Below are positions 16,001-24,011 of a stretch of 27,385 nt of DNA, piece by piece (position 1 is the stretch's first letter; every line of letters starts with the position of its first letter). The notes under the pieces were generated by a model. The model was not told where the DNA came from. It ran no database searches and worked only from the letters and a program-made list of their open reading frames with translations. The translations under genes were made by a program, and so were the position numbers. This stretch comes from VBCK01 sp035939615 (GTDB lineage Bacteria > Pseudomonadota > Gammaproteobacteria > Burkholderiales > Burkholderiaceae_F): NCBI GenBank assembly GCA_035939615.1, contig DASZFP010000119.1:1-27385 (forward strand). The letters run 5' to 3'.

Positions 16001-17205
16001 GATCCTCCCCGACCAAGACTTCGGCCTCCTTCGCCAAGGCTTCGGCCTCCTTCGCCGAGGCTTCGGAGGCCACCGCCCCTGCCCCGGTTTGCGCCGCGGC
16101 AGGGGCGGTGCCCCACTATGTGCGCTCCATCGCGCCGTACCAGGGCGGCCGGCCGATCGAGGAGGTGGCAACCGAGCTGGGGTGCAAGCCCGAGTCGATC
16201 GTGAAGCTCGCGTCCAACGAGAATCCGCTGGGTATGCCCGCGGCGGCGCGGGCCGCTGCCACGGCCGCGCTGGCCGACGCCGGCCGCTACCCGGACGGCA
16301 ACGGCGCGGCGCTGAAGGCGGCACTGTCGCAACGGCTGAACGTGCCGCCCTCGTGGCTGACGGTGGGCAACGGCAGCAACGACATCCTGGAGCTGGCCGC
16401 CTCGCTGATGCTGGCGCCCGGGGCGAGCTGCGTGTACTCGCAGCACTCGTTCGCGGTGTACGCGCTGGCGACCCAGGCGCGCGGGGCGCGCGCCATCGTT
16501 ACGCCGGCGCACGAGCTCGGCCACGACCTGGCCGCGATGCGGGCAGCGATCGACGCCGACACCCGCCTGATCTACATCGCCAACCCGAACAACCCGACCG
16601 GCACGCTGCTGGCGGGCGAGGCGCTGCAGGATTTTCTGAAGTCGGTGCCGCCCGAGGTGGTGGTCGTGCTGGATGAGGCGTACAACGAGTACCTGCCGCC
16701 GCATCTGCAATACGACAGCCTGGCCTGGGTGCGCCGGCACCCGAACCTGATCGTGTCGCGCACGTTTTCCAAGGTGTACGGGATGGCCGGACTGCGGGTC
16801 GGCTACGGCGTCGCGCAGCACGACATGACCGATCTTCTGAACCGTATCCGCCAGCCCTTCAACGTCAGCACGGTCGCGCAGGCGGCCGCCCGGGCCGCGC
16901 TGGACGACACGGCATTCGTGCGAAGCAGCGTCGAGCTCAACGAGCGCGGCCGCACGCAACTCACCCAGGCGCTGGCCGCGATGGGACTGGAGCTGGCGCC
17001 GGCCAACGGCAACTTCGTGCTGGTGCGGATCGGCCCGGCCGCCGCCGTCTTCCAGCAACTGCTCAAGTGCGGGGTGATCGTGCGCCCCGTGGCCAACTAC
17101 GGACTGCCGCAGTGGCTGCGCGTCACGGTCGGCCTGCCGGAAGAAAACGCCCGCTTCCTGCTCGAGCTGCCGGGCGCCATCGCCGCGGCTGCCGCGGAAA
17201 CTTGA
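15997..17205 (+). CDS. hisC: Histidinol-phosphate/aromatic aminotransferase with N-terminal extension
   Basis: A class I/II PLP aminotransferase, 402 residues from the coupled ATG at 15997. NPNNPTG (about 196-202), LDEAYNEY and the PLP lysine K259 in SRTFSKVYGMAGLRVGYG are clear. In this cluster the HisC2-type enzyme probably serves tyrosine and phenylalanine synthesis as well as histidine. The first 37 residues are an Ala/Ser-rich, low-complexity extension encoded partly by a 21-bp tandem repeat; family homology starts near VPHYVRSIAPYQ. A GTG at 16108 with AGGGG upstream would remove it and give 365 residues, close to the family norm. The ATG at 15997 also has GAGGG upstream and overlaps the pheA stop, so both starts are credible. 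Confidence 0.93.
   Translation: MRSSPTKTSASFAKASASFAEASEATAPAPVCAAAGAVPHYVRSIAPYQGGRPIEEVATELGCKPESIVKLASNENPLGMPAAARAAATAALADAGRYPDGNGAALKAALSQRLNVPPSWLTVGNGSNDILELAASLMLAPGASCVYSQHSFAVYALATQARGARAIVTPAHELGHDLAAMRAAIDADTRLIYIANPNNPTGTLLAGEALQDFLKSVPPEVVVVLDEAYNEYLPPHLQYDSLAWVRRHPNLIVSRTFSKVYGMAGLRVGYGVAQHDMTDLLNRIRQPFNVSTVAQAAARAALDDTAFVRSSVELNERGRTQLTQALAAMGLELAPANGNFVLVRIGPAAAVFQQLLKCGVIVRPVANYGLPQWLRVTVGLPEENARFLLELPGAIAAAAAET
16019..16060. repeat. Two 21-bp tandem repeats inside the hisC 5' end
   Basis: Copies at 16019-16039 and 16040-16060 differ at one base, and a third partial copy follows. They encode the SASFAKA/SASFAEA stretch. The third copy turns into an inverted match (GGCCTCC then GGAGGCC), so the RNA can form a hairpin. 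Confidence 0.85.
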
Positions 17206-17235
17206 ATGCTCGCAACTGCGACGCCTGTGAATGCC

Positions 17236-17299
17236 GCGGGGGGTGCTCGAGGGGGGGCGCAGCCCACCCTCGAAGCCGATCCTCCTGCTTTTCCCCCGC
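17236..17299 (+). terminator. Hairpin between hisC and tyrA (attenuator or weak terminator candidate)
   Basis: The 116-bp gap after hisC contains a long stem: 17245-17253 pairs with 17267-17276 (one bulge), capped by GGGC/GCCC, and an outer GCGGGGG/CCCCCGC pair encloses it. A TTTT sits just inside the outer arm. It ends 22 bp before tyrA. The function as terminator or attenuator is inferred from structure only. Confidence 0.35.
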
Positions 17300-17321
17300 A
17301 GGCTACGCCGGTGTCGAAGCC

Positions 17322-18188
17322 ATGAAGGTTGCAATCATCGGCTGCGGGTTCATGGGCGCCTCGGTAGCCGCTGCTCTTCGTCAGCGCAATCTGGCCGCAT
17401 CGATGGTCGGCTACGACCACGACCCGGACGCGTGTGCGCGTGCGCTCGCGGCAGGCCTGCTCGACGCGACGGCGCCGACCTGCGCGCATGCGGTGCGCGG
17501 TGCCGACCTGGTCGTGCTGGCCGCGCCGGTGCGCGCGATGGCCGCTCTGCTGGCGCAGGTGGCCGGCGCGCTCGAACCGGCCGCGCTCGTCACCGACCTG
17601 GGCAGCACCAAGACGGACGTCGTGGCCGCCGCCCGCGCCGCCTTGGGGCCGGCCTTTGCGCGTTTCGTTGCTGCCCACCCGATCGCCGGTGGCGAGCGCT
17701 CCGGCCCCGAAGGCGCCGATGCGGACCTGTTCGAAGGATGCACGGTGGTGATCACCGCCGCGCGCGAGACGGCGGCCGCCGCGCTGGCAAGCGTGGAGCA
17801 GCTGTGGCGCGCGTGCGGGGCACGCGTCGCCCGGATGGACGCCGGCGACCACGACCGCCTGCTGGCGTCGGTCAGTCACCTGCCGCACGTGCTGGCCTTC
17901 GCCCTGGTGGCGCAGATCGCCGGCGAGCCCGATGGGCAGCGCAAGCTGTCGCTGGCAGGCCCGGGGTTTCGCGATTTCACCCGGATCGCCGCCAGCAGCC
18001 CGGTGATGTGGAGCGACATCGCCGTGGCCAACCGCGATGCGATCGGCCAGGAACTGCGCGCGCTGATCGCGCTGCTGCAGCGCGTCGACCAGGCCATGGC
18101 GGGGGGCGATGCCCCGTGGCTGCACCAGCTGTTCGAACTGGCCAGCCGCACCCGGCGCCAGATGAACGGAGGCGGCGATGGACCATGA
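17322..18188 (+). CDS. tyrA: Prephenate dehydrogenase
   Basis: A 288-residue NAD(P)-dependent TyrA that oxidatively decarboxylates prephenate (or arogenate) towards tyrosine. The Rossmann motif VAIIGCGFMGASVA is at residues 3-16, TDLGSTK follows at mid-domain, and AHPIAGGERSGPEGA carries the catalytic histidine and substrate-binding residues. The helical dimerisation domain follows (SHLPHVLAFALV). There is no chorismate mutase or ACT fusion. The ATG at 17322 was chosen because it places the Rossmann motif at the N-terminus; the frame is open further upstream. It overlaps aroA by 11 bp. Whether prephenate or arogenate is preferred cannot be told. Confidence 0.94.
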   Translation: MKVAIIGCGFMGASVAAALRQRNLAASMVGYDHDPDACARALAAGLLDATAPTCAHAVRGADLVVLAAPVRAMAALLAQVAGALEPAALVTDLGSTKTDVVAAARAALGPAFARFVAAHPIAGGERSGPEGADADLFEGCTVVITAARETAAAALASVEQLWRACGARVARMDAGDHDRLLASVSHLPHVLAFALVAQIAGEPDGQRKLSLAGPGFRDFTRIAASSPVMWSDIAVANRDAIGQELRALIALLQRVDQAMAGGDAPWLHQLFELASRTRRQMNGGGDGP

Positions 18189-19509
18189 GACGCCGCAGAA
18201 AGTCCTCACGGTCGGCCCGATCGTGCGCGCCGGCGGGCAGGTGAAGCTGCCCGGATCGAAGAGCATCTCGAACCGGGCGCTGCTGCTGGCGGCACTGTCG
18301 CAGGGCCGCACCGAGCTCACCGGCGTGCTGGAGGCCGACGACACGCGCGTGATGGTCGAGGCCTTGCGCGCCCTGGGCGTGCAGGTCGAGTCCGGTCGCG
18401 ATCGCACTGTCGTATCGGGGTGTGAGGGCCGCTTCCCGCAACGCCGGGCCGACCTCTTCCTCGGCAATGCGGGAACCGCGATGCGCCCGCTGGCGGCAGT
18501 GCTCGCATTCAAGGGTGGAGCCTACCGCCTCGATGGCGCGCCCCGAATGCGGGAGCGCCCGATCGGCGACCTGGTGGATTCGCTCAACGCGCTCGGGGCG
18601 AAGATCCGGTACGAAGGCCAGCCAGGCTTTCCCCCGCTGCGCATCGAGCCCACAGGCGCCGCGATCGGCGAGCGCGTCGCGATCCGCGGCGACGTATCGA
18701 GCCAGTTTCTGAGCGCGCTGCTGATGGCCGCCCCGCTGATCGCCCCGCAGCAGGGACTGCACATCGAGGTCGAAGGCGAGCTGATTTCAGAGCCCTACGT
18801 GCAGATGACGCTGGCCTTGATGGCTCGCTTCGGCGCGCAGGTCGACCAACAGGAAAGGCACTTCCACGTGACGGCCGCCCCTTACCACTCGCCGGGCCAT
18901 TTTGCGGTCGAAGGCGATGCGTCCAGCGCGTCGTACTTTCTGGCGCTCGGCGCGCTCGCCGGGGGACCCGTGCGCGTGCTGGGAGTCGGCTCCGCCAGCA
19001 TCCAGGGCGACGTGGCCTTTGCCGCCCTGCTGCGGCAGATGGGCGCACAGGTCGAGCTGGGCCCGGACTGGATCGAGGCGCGCTCGGGGCCGCTGACGGC
19101 CGTAACGGCCGATTGCACCGCGGTTCCGGATGCGGCGATGACCGCCGCTATCGTTGCGCTGTTTGCGCGTGGAACCACGCACCTGAACGGCATCGGCTCC
19201 TGGCGAGTGAAGGAGACCGACCGGATCGCCGCGGTCGGCACCGAGCTGCGCAAGCTGGGCGCGGTGGTCGACAGCGGCGCAGACTGGATCTCGATCGAGG
19301 GGCCGGCACGACTGCGCGAGGCCTGGATCGATACCTACGACGATCACCGTATCGCGATGTGCTTTGCGCTGGCCGCGTGCGGCGGGGTGCCCGTGCATGT
19401 GCGCGACCCCGATTGCGTCGCCAAGACGTTTCCGCGCTACTTCGTCGAGCTCGAACGGCTTCGGATCGTCGCTCGCCCCTCGCCCCTTGGGGAGAGGGGC
19501 CGGGGGTGA
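18178..19509 (+). CDS. aroA: 3-phosphoshikimate 1-carboxyvinyltransferase (EPSP synthase)
   Basis: A 443-residue enzyme that adds enolpyruvate to shikimate 3-phosphate. LPGSKSISNRALLLAAL (24-40) and LGNAGTAMRPL (95-105) are the class I signatures; G99, T100 and P104 match the glyphosate-sensitive type. DGAPRMRERPIGDL, RVKETDRIAA and YDDHRIAMCFALA are also present. The start overlaps the end of tyrA. The normal protein end is KTFPRYFVELERL; the last dozen residues (ARPSPLGERGRG) and the stop codon are encoded by the first copy of the downstream tandem repeat, so the native terminus appears to have been replaced. Confidence 0.97.
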   Translation: MDHETPQKVLTVGPIVRAGGQVKLPGSKSISNRALLLAALSQGRTELTGVLEADDTRVMVEALRALGVQVESGRDRTVVSGCEGRFPQRRADLFLGNAGTAMRPLAAVLAFKGGAYRLDGAPRMRERPIGDLVDSLNALGAKIRYEGQPGFPPLRIEPTGAAIGERVAIRGDVSSQFLSALLMAAPLIAPQQGLHIEVEGELISEPYVQMTLALMARFGAQVDQQERHFHVTAAPYHSPGHFAVEGDASSASYFLALGALAGGPVRVLGVGSASIQGDVAFAALLRQMGAQVELGPDWIEARSGPLTAVTADCTAVPDAAMTAAIVALFARGTTHLNGIGSWRVKETDRIAAVGTELRKLGAVVDSGADWISIEGPARLREAWIDTYDDHRIAMCFALAACGGVPVHVRDPDCVAKTFPRYFVELERLRIVARPSPLGERGRG

Positions 19510-19627
19510 GGGTGAGCTACGGTGATCGCCCACCCCTCGCCCCTTGGGGAGAGGGGCCGGGGTGAGGGTGAGCTACGGTGATCGCCCACCCCTCGCCCCT
19601 TGGGGAGAGGGGCCGGGGGTGAGGGGC
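19464..19627. repeat. Three-copy tandem repeat of about 56 bp at the aroA end
   Basis: Units start with GATCG at 19464, 19524 and 19580. The second is 56 bp, the first 60 bp with a divergent left edge, and the third is cut short near 19627. Each carries a hairpin core in which CCCC blocks face GGGG blocks around a TT turn, then a G-rich tail ending GTGAGGGTGAGCTACGGT in the first two. The family resembles the repeat between gyrA and serC. The array separates aroA from cmk and may slow or terminate transcription. Confidence 0.93.
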
Positions 19628-19651
19628 CGTTATGATTTTTCGACCTAACTT

Positions 19652-20317
19652 ATGAGTGAACCGCCGGTGATCACCATCGACGGGCCCACCGCCTCGGGCA
19701 AGGGGACGATCGCGCAGGCGGTGGCGCGCGCGCTCGGTTTTGCCTGCCTGGACAGCGGCGCGCTGTACCGGGTGGTGGCGTTGCTGGCGTTGCGGCGGGC
19801 GATCGACACCGGCGATGCGCAGCGCCTGGCGCAGCTGGCGCGCGGGGCGCGCCTGCAGTTCGAAGGCGGGCGCGTCCAGGTCGACGGCGAGGACCTCACC
19901 GATGCGATCCGCACCGAGCAGGTCGGGCGGGCCGCCTCGCGCGTGTCGGCCCACGGGGCCGTGCGCAGCGAGCTGCTGCAGCTGCAGCGGTCGTTCCGCC
20001 GCTGGCCCGGACTGGTGGCCGACGGCCGCGACATGGGTACGATCGTGTTTCCCGATGCCTGCGTGAAAGTGTTTTTGACCGCGAGCGCCGAGGTGCGCGC
20101 GCAGCGCCGACTTAAACAGTTGATGGAGAAGGGATATTCTGCTAATCTCGCCGACCTCCTGCTGGATCTGCGCGAGCGCGACGAGCGCGACCGCACGCGC
20201 GCCGTTGCGCCGCTGATCGCGGCTGACGATGCGTACGAACTCGATACCTCGAACCTGGGGATCGACGCGGTCGTCGAGCAGGTGCTGAATTGGTATCGGT
20301 CGGTTTCGGAGCATTGA
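19652..20317 (+). CDS. cmk: Cytidylate kinase
   Basis: A 221-residue (d)CMP kinase. The P-loop GPTASGKGT is at residues 11-19; LDSGALYRVVA and the DGRDMGTIVFPDA segment follow, and RAQRRLKQL with the RDERDRTR lid is near residues 145-180. The length matches short-type bacterial Cmk. The start context lacks an obvious Shine-Dalgarno; TATGAT at 19631-19636 could be a -10 element feeding a very short leader. It lies just after the tandem repeat and 89 bp before rpsA, the linkage found in many proteobacteria. Confidence 0.96.
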   Translation: MSEPPVITIDGPTASGKGTIAQAVARALGFACLDSGALYRVVALLALRRAIDTGDAQRLAQLARGARLQFEGGRVQVDGEDLTDAIRTEQVGRAASRVSAHGAVRSELLQLQRSFRRWPGLVADGRDMGTIVFPDACVKVFLTASAEVRAQRRLKQLMEKGYSANLADLLLDLRERDERDRTRAVAPLIAADDAYELDTSNLGIDAVVEQVLNWYRSVSEH

Positions 20318-20332
20318 TGGTTTTCCTGGTGG

Positions 20333-20391
20333 GCGCGGAAAGCGGATTTCGCGCCTGGTGATCAACCCCGCCGCAGGGCAAGCCTGTGGCG
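20333..20391 (+). promoter_or_regulatory. Two consecutive hairpins in the rpsA leader
   Basis: The first hairpin is 20333-20354 (GCGCG, bulged G, AAA pairing with TTTCGCGC). The second is 20369-20391 (CGCCGCAGG with CCTGTGGCG, one G-U pair). The Shine-Dalgarno GAAGG (20397-20401) follows five bases later. E. coli rpsA is autoregulated through a structured leader, so a similar role is plausible here but not shown. Confidence 0.4.
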
Positions 20392-20406
20392 TGAACGAAG
20401 GTCGAC

Positions 20407-22119
20407 ATGTCTTCCGTAGCTGCAGAGACCCTGACTCAAAGGGGCGGTGAGAGCTTCGCCGCGATGTTCGAGGAAAGCCTGGCGCGCCACGAGATGCGCG
20501 CCGGCGAAGTGATCACGGCCGAAGTGATCCGGGTCGACATGAATTTCGTCGTCGTCAATGCCGGATTGAAGTCGGAGGCCTACATCCCGATCGAGGAGTT
20601 CCGCAACGACCTGGGCCAGCTCGACGTGAAGCCCGGCGATTTCGTTTCGGTCGCGATCGAATCGCTCGAGAACGGCTACGGAGACACGATCCTGTCGCGC
20701 GACAAGGCCAAGCGCCTGGCCGCGTGGCTGAACCTGGAAAAGGCCCTGGAAAACGGCGAGCTGGTGAGCGGCACCATCACCGGCAAGGTCAAGGGCGGAC
20801 TGACCGTGATGACGAACGGCATCCGCGCCTTCCTGCCCGGTTCGCTGGTGGACACGCGCCCGGTCAAGGACACTTCGCCGTACGAGGGCAAGACCCTCGA
20901 GTTCAAGGTGATCAAGCTGGACCGCAAGCGCAACAACGTCGTGGTGTCGCGGCGCGCGGTGGTCGAAGCCAGCATGGGCGAGGAGCGCGCCCGCCTGCTG
21001 GAGACGCTGAAGGAAGGCGCGATCGTGCGCGGTACCGTGAAGAACATCACCGATTACGGCGCCTTCGTCGACCTGGGCGGAATCGACGGCCTGCTGCACA
21101 TCACGGACCTCGCCTGGCGGCGGGTGCGCCATCCGACCGAGGTGGTGCAGGTCGGCCAGGAGATCACCGCCAAGGTGCTCAAGTTCGATCAGGAGAAAAA
21201 CCGCGTCTCGCTGGGGGTCAAGCAGCTGGGCGAGGACCCGTGGGTGGGGCTGGGGCGGCGCTATCCGCACGGCACGCGCCTGTTCGGCAAGATCACCAAC
21301 ATCACCGACTACGGCGCGTTCGTCGAGATCGAAGCGGGCATCGAAGGGCTGGTCCACGTGTCCGAGATGGACTGGACCAACAAGAACGTCGATCCGCGCA
21401 AGGTCGTGCAGCTGGGCGACGAGGTCGAGGTGATGGTGCTCGAGATCGACGAGGAGCGCCGCCGCATCTCGCTCGGCATGAAGCAATGCCGGCCCAACCC
21501 GTGGGAGGACTTCTCGCTGTCCCACAAGAAGGGCGACAAGGTCAAGGGCGCGATCAAGTCGATCACCGATTTCGGCGTGTTCATCGGGCTGCCCGGCGGG
21601 ATCGACGGGCTGGTGCACCTTTCGGACCTGTCGTGGAGCGAGGCGGGCGAGGAAGCGGTGCGCAAGTACAAGAAGGGCGAGGAGCTCGAGGCGGTCGTGC
21701 TGGCGATCGACGTGGAGCGCGAGCGCATTTCGCTCGGCGTCAAGCAGCTCGGCGGCGACCCGTTCACCAACTTCGCGCACACCCACGAGAAAGGCTCGGT
21801 GGTCAGCGGCACCGTCAAGAGCGTCGATGCCAAGGGGGCGGTGGTGCTGCTGGGCGGGGATGTCGAAGGCTACCTGCGCGCCTCCGAGATCTCGTCGGAT
21901 CGGGTCGAGGACGCCCGCAATCATATGAAGGAAGGCGACGCGGTGACGGCGATGATCATCAACGTCGATCGCAAGAACCGCACACTGAATCTGTCGATCA
22001 AGGCCAAGGACAACGCCGACACGGCCGAGACCATGGCCCGGATGCAGTCGGAGGCGACCACCGGGACGACCAACCTGGGCGCGCTGCTCAAGGCCAAGCT
22101 GGACACCCAGACCAAGTAA
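20407..22119 (+). CDS. rpsA: 30S ribosomal protein S1
   Basis: A 570-residue S1 protein that helps the 30S subunit bind and unfold mRNA. Six S1 (OB-fold) repeats can be followed, from about residue 35 to 535. Domains 3-5 are the most regular, each with an ITDYGAFVDLGGIDGLLHITDL-like core (written here in family form) and an ISLGxKQ ending. The short acidic C-terminal tail is typical. The ATG has GAAGG at good spacing. Together with cmk upstream and ihfB 15 bp downstream, this is the standard proteobacterial arrangement. Confidence 0.98.
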   Translation: MSSVAAETLTQRGGESFAAMFEESLARHEMRAGEVITAEVIRVDMNFVVVNAGLKSEAYIPIEEFRNDLGQLDVKPGDFVSVAIESLENGYGDTILSRDKAKRLAAWLNLEKALENGELVSGTITGKVKGGLTVMTNGIRAFLPGSLVDTRPVKDTSPYEGKTLEFKVIKLDRKRNNVVVSRRAVVEASMGEERARLLETLKEGAIVRGTVKNITDYGAFVDLGGIDGLLHITDLAWRRVRHPTEVVQVGQEITAKVLKFDQEKNRVSLGVKQLGEDPWVGLGRRYPHGTRLFGKITNITDYGAFVEIEAGIEGLVHVSEMDWTNKNVDPRKVVQLGDEVEVMVLEIDEERRRISLGMKQCRPNPWEDFSLSHKKGDKVKGAIKSITDFGVFIGLPGGIDGLVHLSDLSWSEAGEEAVRKYKKGEELEAVVLAIDVERERISLGVKQLGGDPFTNFAHTHEKGSVVSGTVKSVDAKGAVVLLGGDVEGYLRASEISSDRVEDARNHMKEGDAVTAMIINVDRKNRTLNLSIKAKDNADTAETMARMQSEATTGTTNLGALLKAKLDTQTK

Positions 22120-22134
22120 GCGGCCGTCGGCACC

Positions 22135-22464
22135 ATGTCCTCAGAGCAGGGGATGACCAAATCGGAGCTGATTGCGCGTCTGGCCGAGCGCAATCCGCGC
22201 CTGGTGGCGCGCGACGCCGACGAGGCGGTCAAGACGATCCTGGACATGATGAGCGCGGCGCTGATCCAGGCCGGCCGCATCGAGATCCGGGGCTTCGGCA
22301 GCTTCGCGCTGAACTACCGCCCGCCCCGCATCGGCCGCAATCCGAAATCGGGCGAGCGGGTGCAGGTGCCGGCCAAGTTCGTGCCGCACTTCAAGGCCGG
22401 CAAGGAATTGCGCGTCCGGGTCGACGGAGCGGGCGAGGCCGAACCGGGGCCGCCGCAACGGTAG
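22135..22464 (+). CDS. ihfB: Integration host factor beta subunit
   Basis: A 109-residue HU/IHF-family DNA-bending protein that pairs with IhfA. The body TKSELIARLAERN, EIRGFGSFALNYRPPRIGRNPKSGE and FVPHFKAGKELR is diagnostic; the arm with its intercalating proline lies in RIGRNPKSG. The ATG at 22135 adds six residues to the family N-terminus, which is at the ATG at 22153 (MTKSELI). Neither start has a well-spaced Shine-Dalgarno, so 22153 may be the true start. The C-terminal tail is Gly/Pro-rich and about ten residues longer than in E. coli. Confidence 0.96.
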   Translation: MSSEQGMTKSELIARLAERNPRLVARDADEAVKTILDMMSAALIQAGRIEIRGFGSFALNYRPPRIGRNPKSGERVQVPAKFVPHFKAGKELRVRVDGAGEAEPGPPQR

Positions 22465-22477
22465 CCCTGGGGCCGCC

Positions 22478-22834
22478 ATGGACCTGATCGGCTGGCTGCT
22501 GCGGCTGATTTTCTTCATTCTGGCGCTGTGGTTCGCGCTGCAGAACACCGTGCCGGTGCCGCTGCGCCTCAGTCCCACCCAGGGCTGGAGCCAGGTCCCG
22601 CTGGTGGTGGTGATCCTGGTGTGCTTCGTGGCCGGCGCCGTCGCCGGCATGCTGGCGCTGGTGCCGTACATGCTGCGGCAGCGCCGGCGCATCGCGCAGC
22701 TCGCGCGCAGCGGCGGGCAGCCGCAATCGGTGACCTCGCGCACCGAGATCGCAGCCGAGAGTCTGACCGACGTGGCCCGCCGGGTCGGGGCCGTCGGCGG
22801 GCTGGATACGGAGACTCGGACGCGACCGCGCTGA
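22478..22834 (+). CDS. lapA: Lipopolysaccharide assembly protein A-domain protein
   Basis: A 118-residue inner-membrane protein of the LapA/DUF1049 family with two membrane segments (about residues 4-23 and 42-66). The motif ALQNTVPVPLRL between them is the family signature. The C-terminal tail is cytoplasmic, basic and partly coiled. LapA works with LapB in control of LPS synthesis through FtsH turnover of LpxC in enterobacteria. It lies 13 bp after ihfB and 7 bp before lapB, in the conserved order. Confidence 0.92.
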   Translation: MDLIGWLLRLIFFILALWFALQNTVPVPLRLSPTQGWSQVPLVVVILVCFVAGAVAGMLALVPYMLRQRRRIAQLARSGGQPQSVTSRTEIAAESLTDVARRVGAVGGLDTETRTRPR

Positions 22835-22841
22835 GGGCTCG

Positions 22842-24011
22842 ATGGAATTCGAACCGTGGTACCTGTCGGCGCTGCCGGTGCTGTTCGGGGTCGGCTGGTG
22901 GGCGCGTGGCTACGAGGCGCGCGTGCGGGCCGCCGATCAGGGGGCCGCGCCCCGGTCGCTGTTCCGCGGCCTGCAGCTGCTGCTCAGCGACGAGCCCGAT
23001 CGCGCGATCGATGCCTTCATCGAGGTGGTCAAGCTCGACCCCGAGACGATCGAGCTTCACTACGCGCTGGGGAGCCTGTTCCGCCGCCGCGGCGAGATTG
23101 ATCGCGCGGTGCGGATCCACAACTACCTGTTGAGCCGCGCCGACCTGCCGGCCGCGGAACGAGCCAACGCGCTGGCCGAGCTCGGCCGCGACTACCTGAA
23201 GGGCGGCATGCTGGATCGCGCCGAGAACGCGTTCAGCCGCCTGCTGGAGGAGCGCATGCACCGCTTCGAGGCGCTGCGCTCGCTGCTGCGCATCTACCAG
23301 ATGGAACGCGAGTGGAAGCGTGCGATCGAATGTGCGCAGCGTCTGGAGGGCGAGGCCGGCGAGACCCACAAGACGGCCATCGCGCATTTTCACTGCGAGC
23401 TGGCCGAGCAGGCGATCGTCGCCGGCGATTTCGACCAGGCCGGCGTGCAGCTGGAGGCGGCGCTGGCGGCCCACCGCAAGTCGGTCCGCGCGGCGATCCT
23501 GGCGGGCGACGTGGCGGTGCGGCGCGGCCGGCGCGCCGAGGCCATCGGCCACTGGTTGAGGATCGCCGCCGAGGCGCCCGAGTACATGCCGCTCGTGATG
23601 GACCGGCTGATATCGGCGCTGGACGCCGAAGGGCGGCGCGCGCAGGCGGCTGCGCTGCTGCGACGCAGCCTGCAGGAGAACCCCTCGATCGATTCGCTGG
23701 ACCTGGGCTGCCGCTGGATTCGCGAGTGGGAGGGCGACGCGGCGGCCGAAACGCTGCTGCGCGAGGAGTTGAAGCGCAACCCGTCGCTGCTGGGATTCGA
23801 ACGGCTGCTGGCGTTGCGGGGCGATCCGGTCGCGGCCGATCCCGAGCTCGCGCTGCTGCGCGGCCTGATCCAGACCCATGCCCAGAAACTGGCGCGCTAT
23901 CGTTGCAACCGGTGCGGCTTTCGCAGCCGCGAGTTCTACTGGAACTGCCCGGGCTGCAGCAGCTGGGACAGCTACCCGCCCCGGCGCCTCGAGGAACTGG
24001 AGGTCGCATGA
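22842..24011 (+). CDS. lapB: Lipopolysaccharide assembly protein B (TPR plus rubredoxin-like zinc domain)
   Basis: A 389-residue protein matching LapB/YciM. A short N-terminal membrane anchor (residues 6-20) is followed by the RGLQLLLSDEPDRAIDAFIEVV start of a long run of TPR-like helices (written in part). The C-terminal rubredoxin-type metal site uses C355, C358, C369 and C372 (CNRCGF and CPGCSSWD). In E. coli the protein directs FtsH to LpxC, balancing LPS and phospholipid synthesis. The stop overlaps the cysM start in ATGA. Confidence 0.95.
   Translation: MEFEPWYLSALPVLFGVGWWARGYEARVRAADQGAAPRSLFRGLQLLLSDEPDRAIDAFIEVVKLDPETIELHYALGSLFRRRGEIDRAVRIHNYLLSRADLPAAERANALAELGRDYLKGGMLDRAENAFSRLLEERMHRFEALRSLLRIYQMEREWKRAIECAQRLEGEAGETHKTAIAHFHCELAEQAIVAGDFDQAGVQLEAALAAHRKSVRAAILAGDVAVRRGRRAEAIGHWLRIAAEAPEYMPLVMDRLISALDAEGRRAQAAALLRRSLQENPSIDSLDLGCRWIREWEGDAAAETLLREELKRNPSLLGFERLLALRGDPVAADPELALLRGLIQTHAQKLARYRCNRCGFRSREFYWNCPGCSSWDSYPPRRLEELEVA

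Noticed and set aside
19464..19627. CRISPR-like array
   Set aside because: Units are contiguous with no unique spacers, and each contains its own hairpin; no cas genes are nearby.
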